Assembly: GCA_943736015.1 (NCBI GenBank)
Contig: OX031065.1
Coordinates: 21,342,427-21,406,426, forward strand
Origin: Tridacna crocea
Lineage: Eukaryota; Mollusca; Bivalvia; Cardiida; Cardiidae
DNA: 64,000 nt
Direction of reading: 5' to 3'
Made by a program: the position numbers and the translations under genes. The notes beneath the pieces were generated by a model. The model saw nothing but the letters and a program-made list of their open reading frames with translations. It searched no databases and had not been told where the DNA came from. Shown here piece by piece: positions 53,890-64,000 of the stretch (position 1 is the stretch's first letter; each line of letters starts with the position of its first letter).

Positions 53890-55228
53890 GGAGACATTTT
53901 AAATCCACCATTTTCGTTTTAAAAAGGTAAGTTTTTCAGCTTATACATTATTGTTATTGAAGATATGTCCAAACAAAGCAGTGCATATGGTATACTTGAC
54001 AACTTTCTTCGTTGGTATACATATACATTAATATTTTGTTCATTAGTTTCGTTGATTTTGCAATTATCTCCGCACAATTTTCGAAGCCGGTGACACATGT
54101 GCGATTTAGAAATAGATGTCGTATATACACAATGCCGTTATGAATAATTGTGTAGAAGTGTTTAGAGCTACAACATTGTTTCATGGCATTTGGATTTCAC
54201 GAATAGGACAAATATATTTACCGTCACCAGATGAAGTAGGTATTCTAAGTAAATTTTAGATACATATATCTTTTTAAACTATTTAATATGCACTTTGCAC
54301 ACAAAATGGCAGCTATTCTGACACCTCTGCTGTAACGTAGGTTGTAACCCTTGGGATATGCGAGCTGCCTCCGTGATATGATTGAAATCGTGTTGAAAGT
54401 GGCATAATACACCATTCAGTCCAATCTCCGAGCAGAGTTGTCGTTCGTTACCTCACATACATCTCTGCGATGGGCTAAATGACAAGAATCTTGTCAAACC
54501 GAGGAAAATATGTTTTGTTACTGTTTAGCTGTTTCATATGTAAAATTGTAAATTAGACTAAGGAAATATGATTCTGGATACATTATAGGTGCGTTCAAAC
54601 TGATGAATTTACCAGTATAAAATGGAACTAATTTTTTCGAGCCTTTTCACTTTTCAGAATCTTACGCCGATTTTAACAAAAATGGCTGCGCCCATGAATT
54701 ATGACAACTGATTTGACACACCGCTGGATCTAAGTTTGTACGATTAAAAATCAAGTTATCGTCCTTTAAAGATATTTAGGCTTTTCAGAAAATCCCTCTT
54801 TTGTTTATTTCCTATCACTAAGTCTGATTGGTCCCATGCTGTTTGAACAGCACACGTAACAATCGATATTGGTCTTTCTTTTACCGGCGTTTGTGTAGCA
54901 ATTTTGAGTTATGGTCATGTGACAAAAATATGACGTAATGACGGGCTACTTTCTGAGGCCACTACAGAGGTAAATGTAATGATCTGGAGTGCAAGAGAGT
55001 GCATTCAGTCAATCAGTCAATTATTAAACTCTTTCTACAATATTTTCATGTGATATCACTACGTCGGCTCATCTTTTTTAAAAATTCTTCCCGGAGTTTC
55101 ACATGTATATAGCGGTGGGGAATCTTGCCCATTCACACTCCCTGGCCTGTATTGCTCTAACAATTTAAGGACAGAGTTACGCTTCTGTGTCAACCCTTTT
55201 AACTCTTTAATTATTGAATAAATAGATT
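53890..55228. other. Intergenic stretch
   Basis: No gene is recognised. Parts at 54427-54470 and 54970-55005 match a repeat that is continuous at 43207-43280, implying about 490 bp of extra sequence here or a loss there. Confidence 0.4.
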
Positions 55229-55669
55229 AAAGGTCGAAATTTACATCATCGCGTGAACACCATCGGTAATATTCTAACGAGTGGCGCATCCACTCATGAA
55301 AATATTACCGATGTTGTTCACGAGATGAATAAATTTCGATCTTTCACCGAAAAAATAAAACACAAATATTCTTTTTATTTCATGCTTTTAAACCCCTTCT
55401 TAGAGGAACTTAATCAAGATTCAGTAGGCCTACAGTCTTTTCAGTTACTCCCCGTGGGGCACCCCCTCTGCATAGCAACGCGTTGCAATGTTTCGTCAAG
55501 CGCGAGAAATGTAAGATATATGACGTCAATTTTCCATCTAGTTGTGAGTCATGCACATTTTACCTAGGTAACTAGAATATAAAAATCGGTATTTTCAATG
55601 GTCGTAATCATGAAATATCCAAATATATTTCATCAATATTTATCGATAACCTACCGGAAAGCATGAAAT
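55229..55669 (-). repeat. 440-bp repeat with internal palindrome, copy 2
   Basis: Reversed relative to the copy at 24976. It begins with the palindrome (CATCGGTAATATTC / GAAAATATTACCGATG) and ends CTACCGGAAAGCATGAAAT. A reading frame across it is fortuitous. Confidence 0.75.
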
Positions 55670-55734
55670 AGATGAACTTCAGTATCGGTGCAAGATCAAG
55701 ATAAAGTTCAGTCAAAATCCAGAATATAGCAGTA

Positions 55735-55800
55735 GACAGTGTATAGATCAGAGATCAGAATGTACATTCTGTACAATCTGATCATAATATACAGTGTCTA
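55735..55800. repeat. Family C palindrome, diverged
   Basis: ACAGTGTATAGATCAGAGAT and ACAATCTGATCATAATATAC form the arms around TGTACATTCTGTAC. Confidence 0.65.
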
Positions 55801-55904
55801 TAAAAGTTTCTAGTGTTGTCAATCGTATGGAAAGAGTTAGTGTACACCGAAAACGGTTCAAGTTATTGAGTATTGTTTTATGCCTCTTTAAAGAATAACA
55901 CTGT

Positions 55905-56075
55905 CATATCATAGTGACAGCCAAGATATTCTTGTATATCCTGGGATCCATCCCCCAAAAGTGTCTTGCCCAAAGGAACTCCTACGAAAAGCTCAGTTGA
56001 TCTAGCAGGGCTTGAATCAGGGACCTCCAAGGTCACGAGTCCCACAACTTACCATTGAGCCACGCAGGGCCCTGA
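55905..56075 (-). mobile_element. tRNA-derived SINE (family 3), reversed
   Basis: On the - strand: TGGCTCAATGGTAAG (A box), GATTCAAGCC (B box), then TTGGGCAAGACACTTTTGG. It shares GGGACTCGTGA and TTGGGnAAGAC with the copy at 53693. Confidence 0.68.
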
Positions 56076-56190
56076 TAACACGAACGGATACGACCTGACT
56101 AGGACTTCGGACCAAGGCTATAGGTTTCCTCGGTGAATGATATGCAAGATACAGGATGGTGCAAGATACAGGGCGGAATGCCATCCTTTA

Positions 56191-56587
56191 TTTCATGCTT
56201 TCCGGTAGGATATCGAGAAATAGCAGTGAAAATATTTTTCGATATTACACGGGTACGCCAAGTGAAAATACCGATCTTCATGCTCTTGTTGCCTCGGTAA
56301 ATTGCGCGTGCCTCACAACCAGATGGACATATGACGTCACTTCCTTACATTTCTTGCGCTTGACGTATCTATTGAAATGCTTTGCTATACTGGATGGGTA
56401 CGCCACGGGGAATAACGGAAAAGAACTGTACTGGATTTTGATAAAGCTCCTCCCTGAAAGGGTTAAAGCCATGAAATAAATAAAATATTTTTTTTTCAGT
56501 GAAAGATCAAAATTTATTTCATCGAGTGAATACCATCTGTAATATTTTCACAAGTGGCGGGGAAAAAACAAATATCCTCTGTGTATA
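56191..56587 (+). repeat. 440-bp repeat, copy 3, missing right palindrome arm
   Basis: TTTCATGCTTTCCGGTAGGA to ATTTATTTCATCGAGTGAAT; it stops in the palindrome after CACAAGTGGCGG. Confidence 0.72.
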
Positions 56588-56810
56588 GCACCGCACCATA
56601 GGACCTCGGTTTAACGTCTCGTCCGCAAAAGTATTAGTGATCTTAGATGGCCAGCCATGGGCACGAGCCCACAACCTAAGTGACCCAAGACTTGATATTT
56701 ACAAATCCTCGCAATTATGCGAGTTGGTCAAGCCGTGGCCTAATCCTGCAACGAATTCATAAAGCTATGCTGATTGCTCGTCCCCCTCCCTATTCCCGCC
56801 CCACCCCCCA

Positions 56811-56812
<2 letters not shown>

Positions 56813-56861
<49 letters not shown>
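56813..56861 (+). repeat. (TC)n microsatellite
   Basis: About 24 uninterrupted CT dinucleotides after a C-rich stretch. Confidence 0.95.
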
Positions 56862-56867
<6 letters not shown>

Positions 56868-57584
56868 TGCTCTCTATTAATAATCTTAGTATGACAATTT
56901 TACCATGTAATTTACGTTTACTCTTTACTTGGGTAGGAAAATAACTGAAGGCTCTTTGCCCGTTCTTCTCTCTCTTTCTTAAGTACAGCCTGTCCATAAT
57001 TATTTATAATTGAACGGTATACTAAACATGACAATTTTATCAAGAAATAATATCCCTTTACTACTTCATACAGTTCTGTTGAGATTTTTCAGCCAAATAT
57101 TTTATTTCATAATCAAAATCGCTCTTCCTTATGATGTACCTTCTCCTTTGATGATGATGTTTATCAACTGTTACTGCTAAAACGTTTAATACAAGTTTAA
57201 GTTATTGTTTATACATAAACTTGAAGATGTCTTTTTTATTGTTTACAACAATTTCTCCTGGAATTTATTTTCCTGGTCTTGTTACGTAAACTATTCCGTT
57301 GTTCCTGTCATATCCAAAACGTTACGAGTCCTCTCAATGCACTCGGATTTATTCATGGAATCATCTTTTGTTCTCCTTTTTTTCATTCTTATTATTTTTT
57401 CTACATTTTTGTACATTTCCTCTGTTTGTTCTTTAAAGTTAGCTGGGATTCGGGGATGGTGTATGTCTGGCACACTTGTATGTAGGCTCAAGACCCTATA
57501 TTCGCGCGCGGACTTGTTTATGGATTTTGATATAACTGATCCGCCATAGGTACATTTATTGCAATTTGGCGCGCGGCTATAGGT

Positions 57585-60500
57585 TTGTTCTGTGTTAAAA
57601 CACGCAGGGTTGGCAAGAGGTTCTCTTCGACAACGAATAAACTTTTTGAACCTTCCTTCAGTTCGATTACATGTTTTCTATTCTTTTGTATCTCTAATTT
57701 GAAATTTCGAATTCATCTTTGGTTTCTCGCTTCAATACTACTTCTCCTTTCGGGAGATATAGAACTAAATCCAGGTCCCTTTACTTGTTTACAACACGAT
57801 GACAATGGCTCTCTGTCTTGTGTGCATTTGAATATTCGCAGCATCAGACACAAACTTAATTATATTGCTGATCATTTATCCGATTTTGATGTATTAAGTT
57901 TTACAGAAACACATCTTGATGTAACAGTAAAGAATGACGACTTACAGATCGAAAGTCATGTTTCTACTATGTATAGGCGCGACCTTACATCTCATTCTGG
58001 TGGAATCTTGGTATATGTTTCAAATATATATGCTTCAAAAAGAAGGCTTGACCTAGAATCTGAGGCTATTCAGTCTATTTGGGTTGAAATCAAGTATCGA
58101 TCTACAGTCATTCTGCTATGTACAATTTATCGTCCTCCAGGTACACCTGTAGCATTTTGGGAAAATTTAAGTATCAATATTGAAAAGGCACTTGAGTGTT
58201 GTCCACATATATTATTGCTTGGCGATCTTAACGAGGACCTCCTAAATCCAAATGAACATCACCTAAGTCCTATAATCTCTTTAAACGATTTTACTAATGT
58301 CATCACAAAACCTACCCGTATTTCAGAGAATTCTGCAACTCTTCTTGATCCAATTTTAATTTCTAACACTGTTCATGCCCTTCATTCCGATACCTTGGAT
58401 GTTGATAGTTCAATAAGTGATCACAAAGCAACTCTAGTCGTTTTAAATTTCTGTCAGCCTCTAAGGCATTGTTCAAAACGTAAGGTATGGTACTACGACA
58501 GAGCTGACTTTAACCAGCTTAATTTATTGATTGACAATGAGTGCTGGGATTTTATAGACAACCTTAACATAAATGATGCATGTATCCGCTTTAGCCGTAT
58601 TTTAATGAATTTGATGAACCAGTGTATTCCTTCTGGAGAAATTACGATAAGACCTAACGACAGACCGTGGTACGATTCGGAGATAAGAAGAACAAGTAGA
58701 CAACGAGACAGACTAAAGGCTATAGCTACGAAATCCGAGCGTATAAATGATTGGGAAAAATACAAGAAAATGCGCAATAAAGTAAATAACCTAAAGAAAT
58801 ACGCTAAACAACGCTACTACAGTAATCTTGACGAACGTCTATCCTCATCGCGTTTTGAAAATCCAAAACAGTACTGGAAATATCTTCGCAGTTTGGTCAA
58901 CAACAGTACCAGCATTAATTCGATTCCAGTTTTGAAAACATTGAATAATGACTTAGAAACGTTTCATTATACTGACGAAGATAAAGCTAATTGTCTGAAC
59001 GAATATTTTACTTCCATATCAACTTTAGATGACTCAAATACCACTTTACCAAACTTTGTTCACAAAACGCTAAATGCTCTTTCAACCATTCAAATTTCTG
59101 TTGCGGATGTTGAAAGTATTATTGGAACATTAGACATAAATAAAGCAATTGGACCGGATCAAATAAGTCATAAACTACTCAAGGCTACAAAACACAGTAT
59201 ATCAAAGCCCTTGTATAGGATCTTCAATAAATCTCTTGATCAAGAAACTTTTCCGCAAAGTTGGAAACAGTCTATTATCATGCCACTGTTCAAAAAAGGA
59301 GACAAATCTTGCGTTAGTAACTACCGTCCTATATCTTTACTAAGTTGTGTTGGAAAATTAATGGAACGGTGTGTCTACAAGTATATGTACAATTTCTTTG
59401 TTTCAAATGACATAATATACCAAAAGCAGTCAGGTTTTCTAAAAGGTCATTCTACTGTTCATCAGCTGATTGATATCTATCATCAAGTTGTTTCTTCTCT
59501 GGACTCTAACCAGAATACTTGTATGGTTTTTTGTGATATTTCGAAAGCTTTTGATAGAGTATGGCATAAGGGTCTACTTTTCAAATTGCAACAAAATGGA
59601 ATTAATGGTTGTTTGCTAAATTGGATTAAAAGTTATCTTTCAAATAGACAACAAGCAGTATTTGTTGGTACTGCGAAGTCAAAACTAATGAATGTTAAGG
59701 CGGGCGTTCCACAAGGCTCAGTTCTCGGCCCTCTTCTATTTCTAATTTATGTTAATGATATTTCTGAAAACCTGCTCAGCATTTCACGTTTATTTGCTGA
59801 TGACACATCATTAGCTTGTTCAGCTGCAGCAGTTCAAGATATTCAGGGTATACTTAATCATGACTTACTAATGATTTCTTACTGGGCAAAGCAGTGGCTG
59901 GTTACATTCAATCCCCAAAAAACTGAAGCAATGATCTTTTCTGCAAAAACCGTTCCCAGCCCAAATTTGTTCTTCGATAATGTCCAAATAAGTTTTGTTG
60001 AACACCATAAACACTTAGGTTTAACCCTTTCTGCAAATGGAAAATGGCGTGAACATATAAGGCAATTGACTGTGTCGGCTTCTAAAATCCTTGGAATGAT
60101 GAGGGCGGTAAAATTCAAAATAAGCCGAAATTCTTTGAACCAACTTTACATATCATTTTTACGCCCTCTTCTTGAGTATGCTTCTGTTGTATGGGATAAC
60201 TGTGCCTTTAGTGAAAGAGATTCTCTTGAAAAAATTCAAAACGAAGCTGCAAGAATAGTTACAGGACTTACGAGATCCACTTCTCTTATAAATTTGTATA
60301 CAGAGATCGGCTGGCTGAGCTTGTCCGACAGACGTAAATACCAGAAACTTATCTTAACGTTTAAAATCATCAATGGTCAAGCTCCAGACTTTTTATGTCA
60401 ACTGTTTCCATCAACTGTTGGAAATAGTACAGTATATTCCCTTCGAAATTCCCTAGATATTGAAACATTGGCCCGCCGTACCGAAATCTTTGCGAAGTCG

Positions 60501-60950
60501 TTTATTCCGTCGGCAATATCTCTATGGAACAATCTGCCGATGGAAACAAAATCACTACAATCACTTTCTATGTTCAAGTCAACAATCTTGCGTCAATTTC
60601 CAGTGTCTGTAGTCCCAAAATACTTTGGTGTAGGAGATCGCAAATTCTCAGTCTTTCAAGCGAGATTAAGAAATAATTGCAGCGACCTGAAATCTGACTT
60701 ACACAAAAACCACATTTCGGAAAGTAATTTGTGCCACTGTGGCTATTATGTTGAAGATGCGGAGCATTATTTTTTTCACTGCCTGTCATATACCAATCAA
60801 AGATTGATGTTATTTCGCAAACTCCGCAAATATCACCCTTTAAACTTAAATTTATTATTGTTTGGATCTGATAATTTAAGCCTTAATGATAATATTGAAA
60901 TAGTTTATTCTGTCCAAGAATTTATTAAAAACTCAGGAAGGTTTGATTGA
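57585..60950 (+). CDS. LINE ORF2: 2A motif, AP-endonuclease, reverse transcriptase, zinc motif
   Basis: The frame is open from 57540 to TGA (60948-60950), about 1121 residues. Residues about 30-65 are hydrophobic and end in GDIELNPGP, a 2A ribosome-skipping motif. The endonuclease follows with HLNIRSIRHKL, SFTETHLD, IYRPPG, LLLGDLNEDLL, LLDPILIS and the catalytic SDHKATL. The reverse transcriptase has GPDQISHKLLK, PLFKKGDKSCVSNYRPISLL, FCDISKAFDRVWHKGLL, GVPQGSVLGPLLFLIYVNDI and the catalytic FADDTSL (Asp codons 59799-59804). The C terminus has CHCGYYVEDAEHYFFHC, a CCHC-type motif. No ATG precedes the 2A motif, so the start is unknown. Confidence 0.92.
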   Translation: MFCVKTRRVGKRFSSTTNKLFEPSFSSITCFLFFCISNLKFRIHLWFLASILLLLSGDIELNPGPFTCLQHDDNGSLSCVHLNIRSIRHKLNYIADHLSDFDVLSFTETHLDVTVKNDDLQIESHVSTMYRRDLTSHSGGILVYVSNIYASKRRLDLESEAIQSIWVEIKYRSTVILLCTIYRPPGTPVAFWENLSINIEKALECCPHILLLGDLNEDLLNPNEHHLSPIISLNDFTNVITKPTRISENSATLLDPILISNTVHALHSDTLDVDSSISDHKATLVVLNFCQPLRHCSKRKVWYYDRADFNQLNLLIDNECWDFIDNLNINDACIRFSRILMNLMNQCIPSGEITIRPNDRPWYDSEIRRTSRQRDRLKAIATKSERINDWEKYKKMRNKVNNLKKYAKQRYYSNLDERLSSSRFENPKQYWKYLRSLVNNSTSINSIPVLKTLNNDLETFHYTDEDKANCLNEYFTSISTLDDSNTTLPNFVHKTLNALSTIQISVADVESIIGTLDINKAIGPDQISHKLLKATKHSISKPLYRIFNKSLDQETFPQSWKQSIIMPLFKKGDKSCVSNYRPISLLSCVGKLMERCVYKYMYNFFVSNDIIYQKQSGFLKGHSTVHQLIDIYHQVVSSLDSNQNTCMVFCDISKAFDRVWHKGLLFKLQQNGINGCLLNWIKSYLSNRQQAVFVGTAKSKLMNVKAGVPQGSVLGPLLFLIYVNDISENLLSISRLFADDTSLACSAAAVQDIQGILNHDLLMISYWAKQWLVTFNPQKTEAMIFSAKTVPSPNLFFDNVQISFVEHHKHLGLTLSANGKWREHIRQLTVSASKILGMMRAVKFKISRNSLNQLYISFLRPLLEYASVVWDNCAFSERDSLEKIQNEAARIVTGLTRSTSLINLYTEIGWLSLSDRRKYQKLILTFKIINGQAPDFLCQLFPSTVGNSTVYSLRNSLDIETLARRTEIFAKSFIPSAISLWNNLPMETKSLQSLSMFKSTILRQFPVSVVPKYFGVGDRKFSVFQARLRNNCSDLKSDLHKNHISESNLCHCGYYVEDAEHYFFHCLSYTNQRLMLFRKLRKYHPLNLNLLLFGSDNLSLNDNIEIVYSVQEFIKNSGRFD
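57753..57779 (+). other. 2A ribosome-skipping motif
   Basis: Encodes GDIELNPGP, fitting the consensus DxExNPGP. In 2A motifs the ribosome skips the last Gly-Pro bond. The hydrophobic stretch before it resembles the signal-like 2A leaders described for some non-LTR elements of marine invertebrates. Confidence 0.88.
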
Positions 60951-61335
60951 CCGTTTATAATACGTTCCTTGAGCCCATCCTATATGAGTCGCCATTTGAT
61001 CAGAATTCTCCAATCTCAATCCCGGCTGACAATATATAATATACAATATATCTATAATCTTTATCACTCTGATGTTGTCTAGTACATTAGTCTTTGATGT
61101 TCAGATTTTTCATTATCTGTTTCTCTTTATTATCCCTAACTACTGAAAAGTTTGAAATTTTTTTAGCTGCCATAAGACTGTTGTTTCCTAAATATGTAAT
61201 TGGAGGAGGGGAATGGCCGAATCTAAGTTGTGAGAACTTGTGGCCAGACCCCTTTGCCAATGTACATTTGTCATTCCATGTATACTAGAAATTGTATTTA
61301 TGTATTGCTGTTATTGACATGTACATATGTATGGC

Positions 61336-61341
61336 AATAAA
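61336..61341 (+). terminator. Polyadenylation signal of the LINE
   Basis: AATAAA about 15 bp before the element's end, followed by ATATGTTTAAACTAAACTA. Confidence 0.6.
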
Positions 61342-61387
61342 ATATGTTTAAACTAAACTATGCTGATCGGTGCAACGACTGGTTCTC

Positions 61388-61600
61388 CGTCCGTCCATTT
61401 CAACCAAACCGCCCGCTCTATATCCATCCATCCATTCATCTGCTAGATTGCCCGCCTGTCCGTCCGCCCGCCCGTCCGTCCGTCCGTCCCCATCCATCCA
61501 TCCGTCCGTCCGTACATCCAACCATCCGTCCGTCCGTCTATCCATCCATCCATCCCTTTCTCCCTCTCTCTCTCTCTTTCTCTCTATCTATCCAGCATCC
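61388..61600 (+). repeat. Degenerate CCGT/CCAT tetranucleotide repeat
   Basis: Long runs of CCGTCCGT and CCATCCAT with interruptions, then (CT)n. Reading frames on both strands through it are artefacts. Confidence 0.9.
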
Positions 61601-61679
61601 ATCTAATTTCTCATTTTGTCCTAGCCTGTCTCGCTGTTTAATGTCTAATGAGATAAAATGTCGACCTTTAAGTTAGATT

Positions 61680-62370
61680 TACGAACCAGCGAGCACATCT
61701 CCCATTAGAATACAAACTAATATTGGAATGACAGACGACACACTGGCGTTTACCCTTTTCAGACCACAAAATTTCCCCTGTTTCACCCACCGAATGACAG
61801 TCGACATTTAGGAAAATAAAAGTGAGAAAGGACAAGAAATGATTTTCACCGCAAGGCTTTTCACTTTTGCCACAATGTGTAGATCTGCTCTACCTCAGTA
61901 AACCCCTTGAGCCATCAACAACACATTTCTTCCTCATATGTGAACACCCTTGTCTGCGCATGTCATATTCTTCGAAGATTCGACCAGTCTGCTATTACGC
62001 ATCACCTATCTCCCAATACTTGGGAAAAGTAGGGCTTCTACCGTTGTTTTTCGCCTATTACGCAAGCATGTATAGGGGCTGTTTTAATAAATGGCTGATG
62101 GACAAGTTACATACTAGCCGATCATATAGCTGAATAAATCGCACCAAGTTGCGTTTTATTGAGTAAACGTTTATTTCATTATGAAATTCAAAGTAACGGT
62201 TGTTGTTTTGAAAAATTAGTCCGCTTCTGTAGCCAGAATCCCCAAATCAGATAGATTGTATTTGTAGAATGCCACCTAGCGGGAGATAATGATGTATAGA
62301 CACTATACGTAAAAGTCAAGGAATAGTCTCCGAAGGTAATGGTTAGCACTCGACCTTCAGCCAGAGCTCT
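61680..62370. other. Intergenic stretch
   Basis: A possible very old family A relic (61750-61890, ACCACAAAATTTCC and TTTTGCCACAATGTG). No gene recognised. Confidence 0.4.
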
Positions 62371-62371
62371 G

Positions 62372-62530
62372 GGTCTGGTCTGGCTCAGTGGTGAAGATGT
62401 TGCATTCGAATCCTTGACGCCGTGGGTTCGATCCTCCCTCGGAGCAGTTGGTATTTTGTCCAGTACCCTCGGGCTTCAGAGCCCGGGTCCAGTATTGGTG
62501 AAACACACGGCATACACGAATAAAATGATC
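62372..62530 (+). mobile_element. tRNA-derived SINE head (family 4)
   Basis: TGGCTCAGTGGTGAAG (A box) and GGTTCGATCC (B box), then CCAGTATTGGTGAAACACA. The 3' end is unclear because the family D foldback begins at 62544. Confidence 0.68.
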
Positions 62531-62543
62531 AGCAGCTCGGTCC

Positions 62544-62730
62544 GTGTTCACACACCATTCTTAAACACCTTCTTAGTCTTACTATTCAGAATTTTGTCAA
62601 TGTGAAACTAACAGAACTTCTGATTGGCTAAACCATTTGGTTTAGCCAATCAGAAGTTCTGTTACTTTCACAGTCAGAAAATCATGAAGACTAAGACAAA
62701 GAACATTCTTAAGAATGGTTAGAGAATACG
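62544..62730. repeat. Family D foldback, copy 3, perfect centre
   Basis: CAGAACTTCTGATTGGCTAA and its complement form arms of about 23 bp around the centre; outer arms ACCATTCTTAAACACC and GAACATTCTTAAGAATGGT. Two opposed CCAAT boxes. Confidence 0.85.
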
Positions 62731-63038
62731 TACGTGTACCCAGGCAGAAGCTTGTTTTTGATAGTTTCGAAAATGGTGTGGAAAGAGGAGAAAAAGGGCT
62801 AGTCATCAATATGATGTCCTTTTACCACAATGTTGTGACAGCTACTTCTTACGGGTCAAGCGATATGTGAAAAAGGGGGGCTTAATGCATCTGCTAAAAG
62901 TATACAGGTTTACATGTTTTGTCAGACAAAATGGACTTTATTCTCGTAAAACCTTTATTTTGTGATCACTTGCTTGGTATTATGCATCATGGGAATGCAT
63001 TGAACTCCCTTTTGTTAGAACAGTGCTGAGATGGTTAA

Positions 63039-63260
63039 CCCATTACCACACAATCCCTACTTTTGACGACCCTTACAAAGAAGCCTTTTAGAAAGCACTG
63101 TGGGAAAAGGAGAAAATGCTGGTAACCAGCATTTTCTCCTTTTCCCACAATGCTTTATACTCTTAACTAAACAAATTTCAAAATTTCTGTCACTTTTATT
63201 TTGTCGTCTGCAAATGCTTTCGATTTGGACAAACTTTAAATATTGTCGATTGCTAAAGAG
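63039..63260 (+). mobile_element. Family A MITE, 222 bp
   Basis: TTAA at 63035-63038 and 63261-63264. Palindrome nearly perfect; the outer right arm reads CACAATGCTTTATAC. Confidence 0.88.
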
Positions 63261-63318
63261 TTAAATAGACATTCATCGTAAAATGAGCCCGAAATGGGAA
63301 GCTGAAGTGATAATTGTA

Positions 63319-63553
63319 TCTGGCCCGTGACCTCGTGGTTGCGGACTCAGCCATACCCGGTTGAGGCGAACTTTCTTTCCGGTGATATTTCGTCTCTCAT
63401 CCCTGATTCGCTGATGTAAGAGAGGCAGTCAGTGGATTGGACAGAAAGTTGCACTGTACTGGTGTGAGAAAGCCACGAAACACATTCTTAGGTGCACTCA
63501 CTTCCGTTATATGATCCAAAATGTGAAAACGGTGTTAAAACTCCAATACAAAA
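63319..63553 (+). mobile_element. tRNA-derived SINE (family 1), diverged
   Basis: GACCTCGTGGTTGCGGACTC, ACCCGGTTGAGGCGAACTTT and CTGGTGTGAGAAAGCCACGA match the SINE at 2997-3256. The A box is partly lost. The tail reads GTGTTAAAACTCCAATACAA. Confidence 0.75.
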
Positions 63554-63714
63554 ATCGAAAATAAAGACTTAAACACGAATGTATAATAAAAAAGAAGCTG
63601 CAAAATGAGAAACTCCAACGACTGAGAGAAACACTCCAATGACTGAAAGAAACACTTGTCACTAAAACTGACATAGATAATATATTGCAAGTTTTTTTTC
63701 CAAACAAGAGGACG

Positions 63715-63775
63715 ATATAGATGTAAGATCAGACTGCACGTTTTGCTCAGTCTGATCTTAGACCTGTACCCGCCC
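63715..63775. repeat. Family C palindrome
   Basis: GTAAGATCAGACTGCACG and GCTCAGTCTGATCTTAGAC around TTTT. A single arm with GTGCAGTCTGATC is also at 52977-53012. Confidence 0.72.
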
Positions 63776-64000
63776 GTAGAAACCCATGTTTTGTCCTCAT
63801 AGCGCTGCGAGAGGTAAAAACGCCCTTTCCCGGTGTTTTTTTTTCCAATATCGTCGAACTGAAATAGTAGCTAGAGAACTTAGCCAGTAGAGCGCAGAAT
63901 ATTCTCGGAAGCCTGTGACAAATACAGCTTGTAACTATTGAATAATGGATTGCTAATCTTTTCACAAAGGGGAAAAAAAGGAAAATTAAGAATTCCATCA

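Larger units (their letters stand above)
57540..61353 (+). mobile_element. CR1/L2-like LINE retrotransposon
   Basis: A single long frame with AP-endonuclease and reverse transcriptase, a 3' UTR of about 400 bp, AATAAA at 61336-61341, and a tail ATGTTTAAACTAAACTA in place of poly(A). The 5' boundary is not defined: no ORF1 is visible and 57205-57539 may be 5' UTR or flank. The intact 3.3-kb frame points to a young copy. Confidence 0.85.

Noticed and set aside
55253..55567. 104-codon frame on the + strand
   Set aside because: Lies within the 440-bp repeat; the other copies have no such frame.
61344..61676. Pro/Ser-rich and Asp/Gly-rich frames on both strands
   Set aside because: Produced by the CCGT/CCAT repeat.

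Overview
This is eukaryotic DNA from an invertebrate animal. It is AT-rich and holds two intron-bearing animal genes, tRNA-derived SINEs, and DIRS, CR1/L2-like, CACTA and piggyBac-like mobile DNA. The mix of many short palindromic elements, a DIRS element and a LINE carrying a 2A motif suggests a marine lophotrochozoan, probably a bivalve mollusc. The species is an inference; the sequence alone does not fix it.

Host genes. (1) Positions 192-9005, + strand: the seven 3'-terminal exons of a CYLD deubiquitinase orthologue. They carry the C-terminal part of the USP domain, the B-box zinc-binding insertion, the catalytic His and Asp, and the stop codon; the upstream exons lie outside the window. 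(2) Positions 34913-40784, - strand: a complete five-exon MAF1 orthologue, the RNA polymerase III repressor (236 codons if the last exon is read to its TAA). No other host gene is recognisable. All introns are GT-AG and all codon phases join.

Repeats dominate the rest. About 70 copies and relics of one hairpin MITE family (called A here) are spread over the window. A typical copy is 203 or 221 bp, starts CCC(A/T)TTACCA, ends TGGTAA(A/T)G(A/G)G, is flanked by TTAA, and holds a near-perfect central palindrome of about 67 bp. TTAA duplication plus a CCC terminus points to piggyBac-type transposition. A sister family (B) has the same layout but a different palindrome. Other families are a GATCAGACTGCAC palindrome (C), a CCAAT-containing foldback (D), a 440-bp repeat with an internal palindrome, and several tRNA-derived SINE families.

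Larger elements. Positions 18132-21573 hold a DIRS-like retrotransposon with inverted terminal repeats, an intact gag-like frame, an overlapping -1 reverse transcriptase/RNase H frame, and no tyrosine recombinase. Positions 25996-28523 hold a non-autonomous CACTA-type transposon inserted into a family A MITE, with subterminal arrays of CCATTAA motifs. Positions 9395-11158 hold an unclassified element with 23-bp perfect terminal inverted repeats. About 57540-61353 is a LINE with a 2A-like motif at its N terminus, an AP-endonuclease and a reverse transcriptase. A decayed Tc1/mariner transposase lies at 44685-45644.

How the parts relate. The nested insertions give relative ages: SINEs, the CACTA element and MITEs all sit inside older MITE copies. 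Several MITEs end within 40 bp of CYLD 3' splice sites. The strongest new-looking signals are the in-phase slippery heptamer plus stem-loop in the DIRS gag/RT overlap, the CACTA subterminal arrays, the co-varying palindromes of the MITE families, and the shared 3' tail between the LINE and one SINE family.
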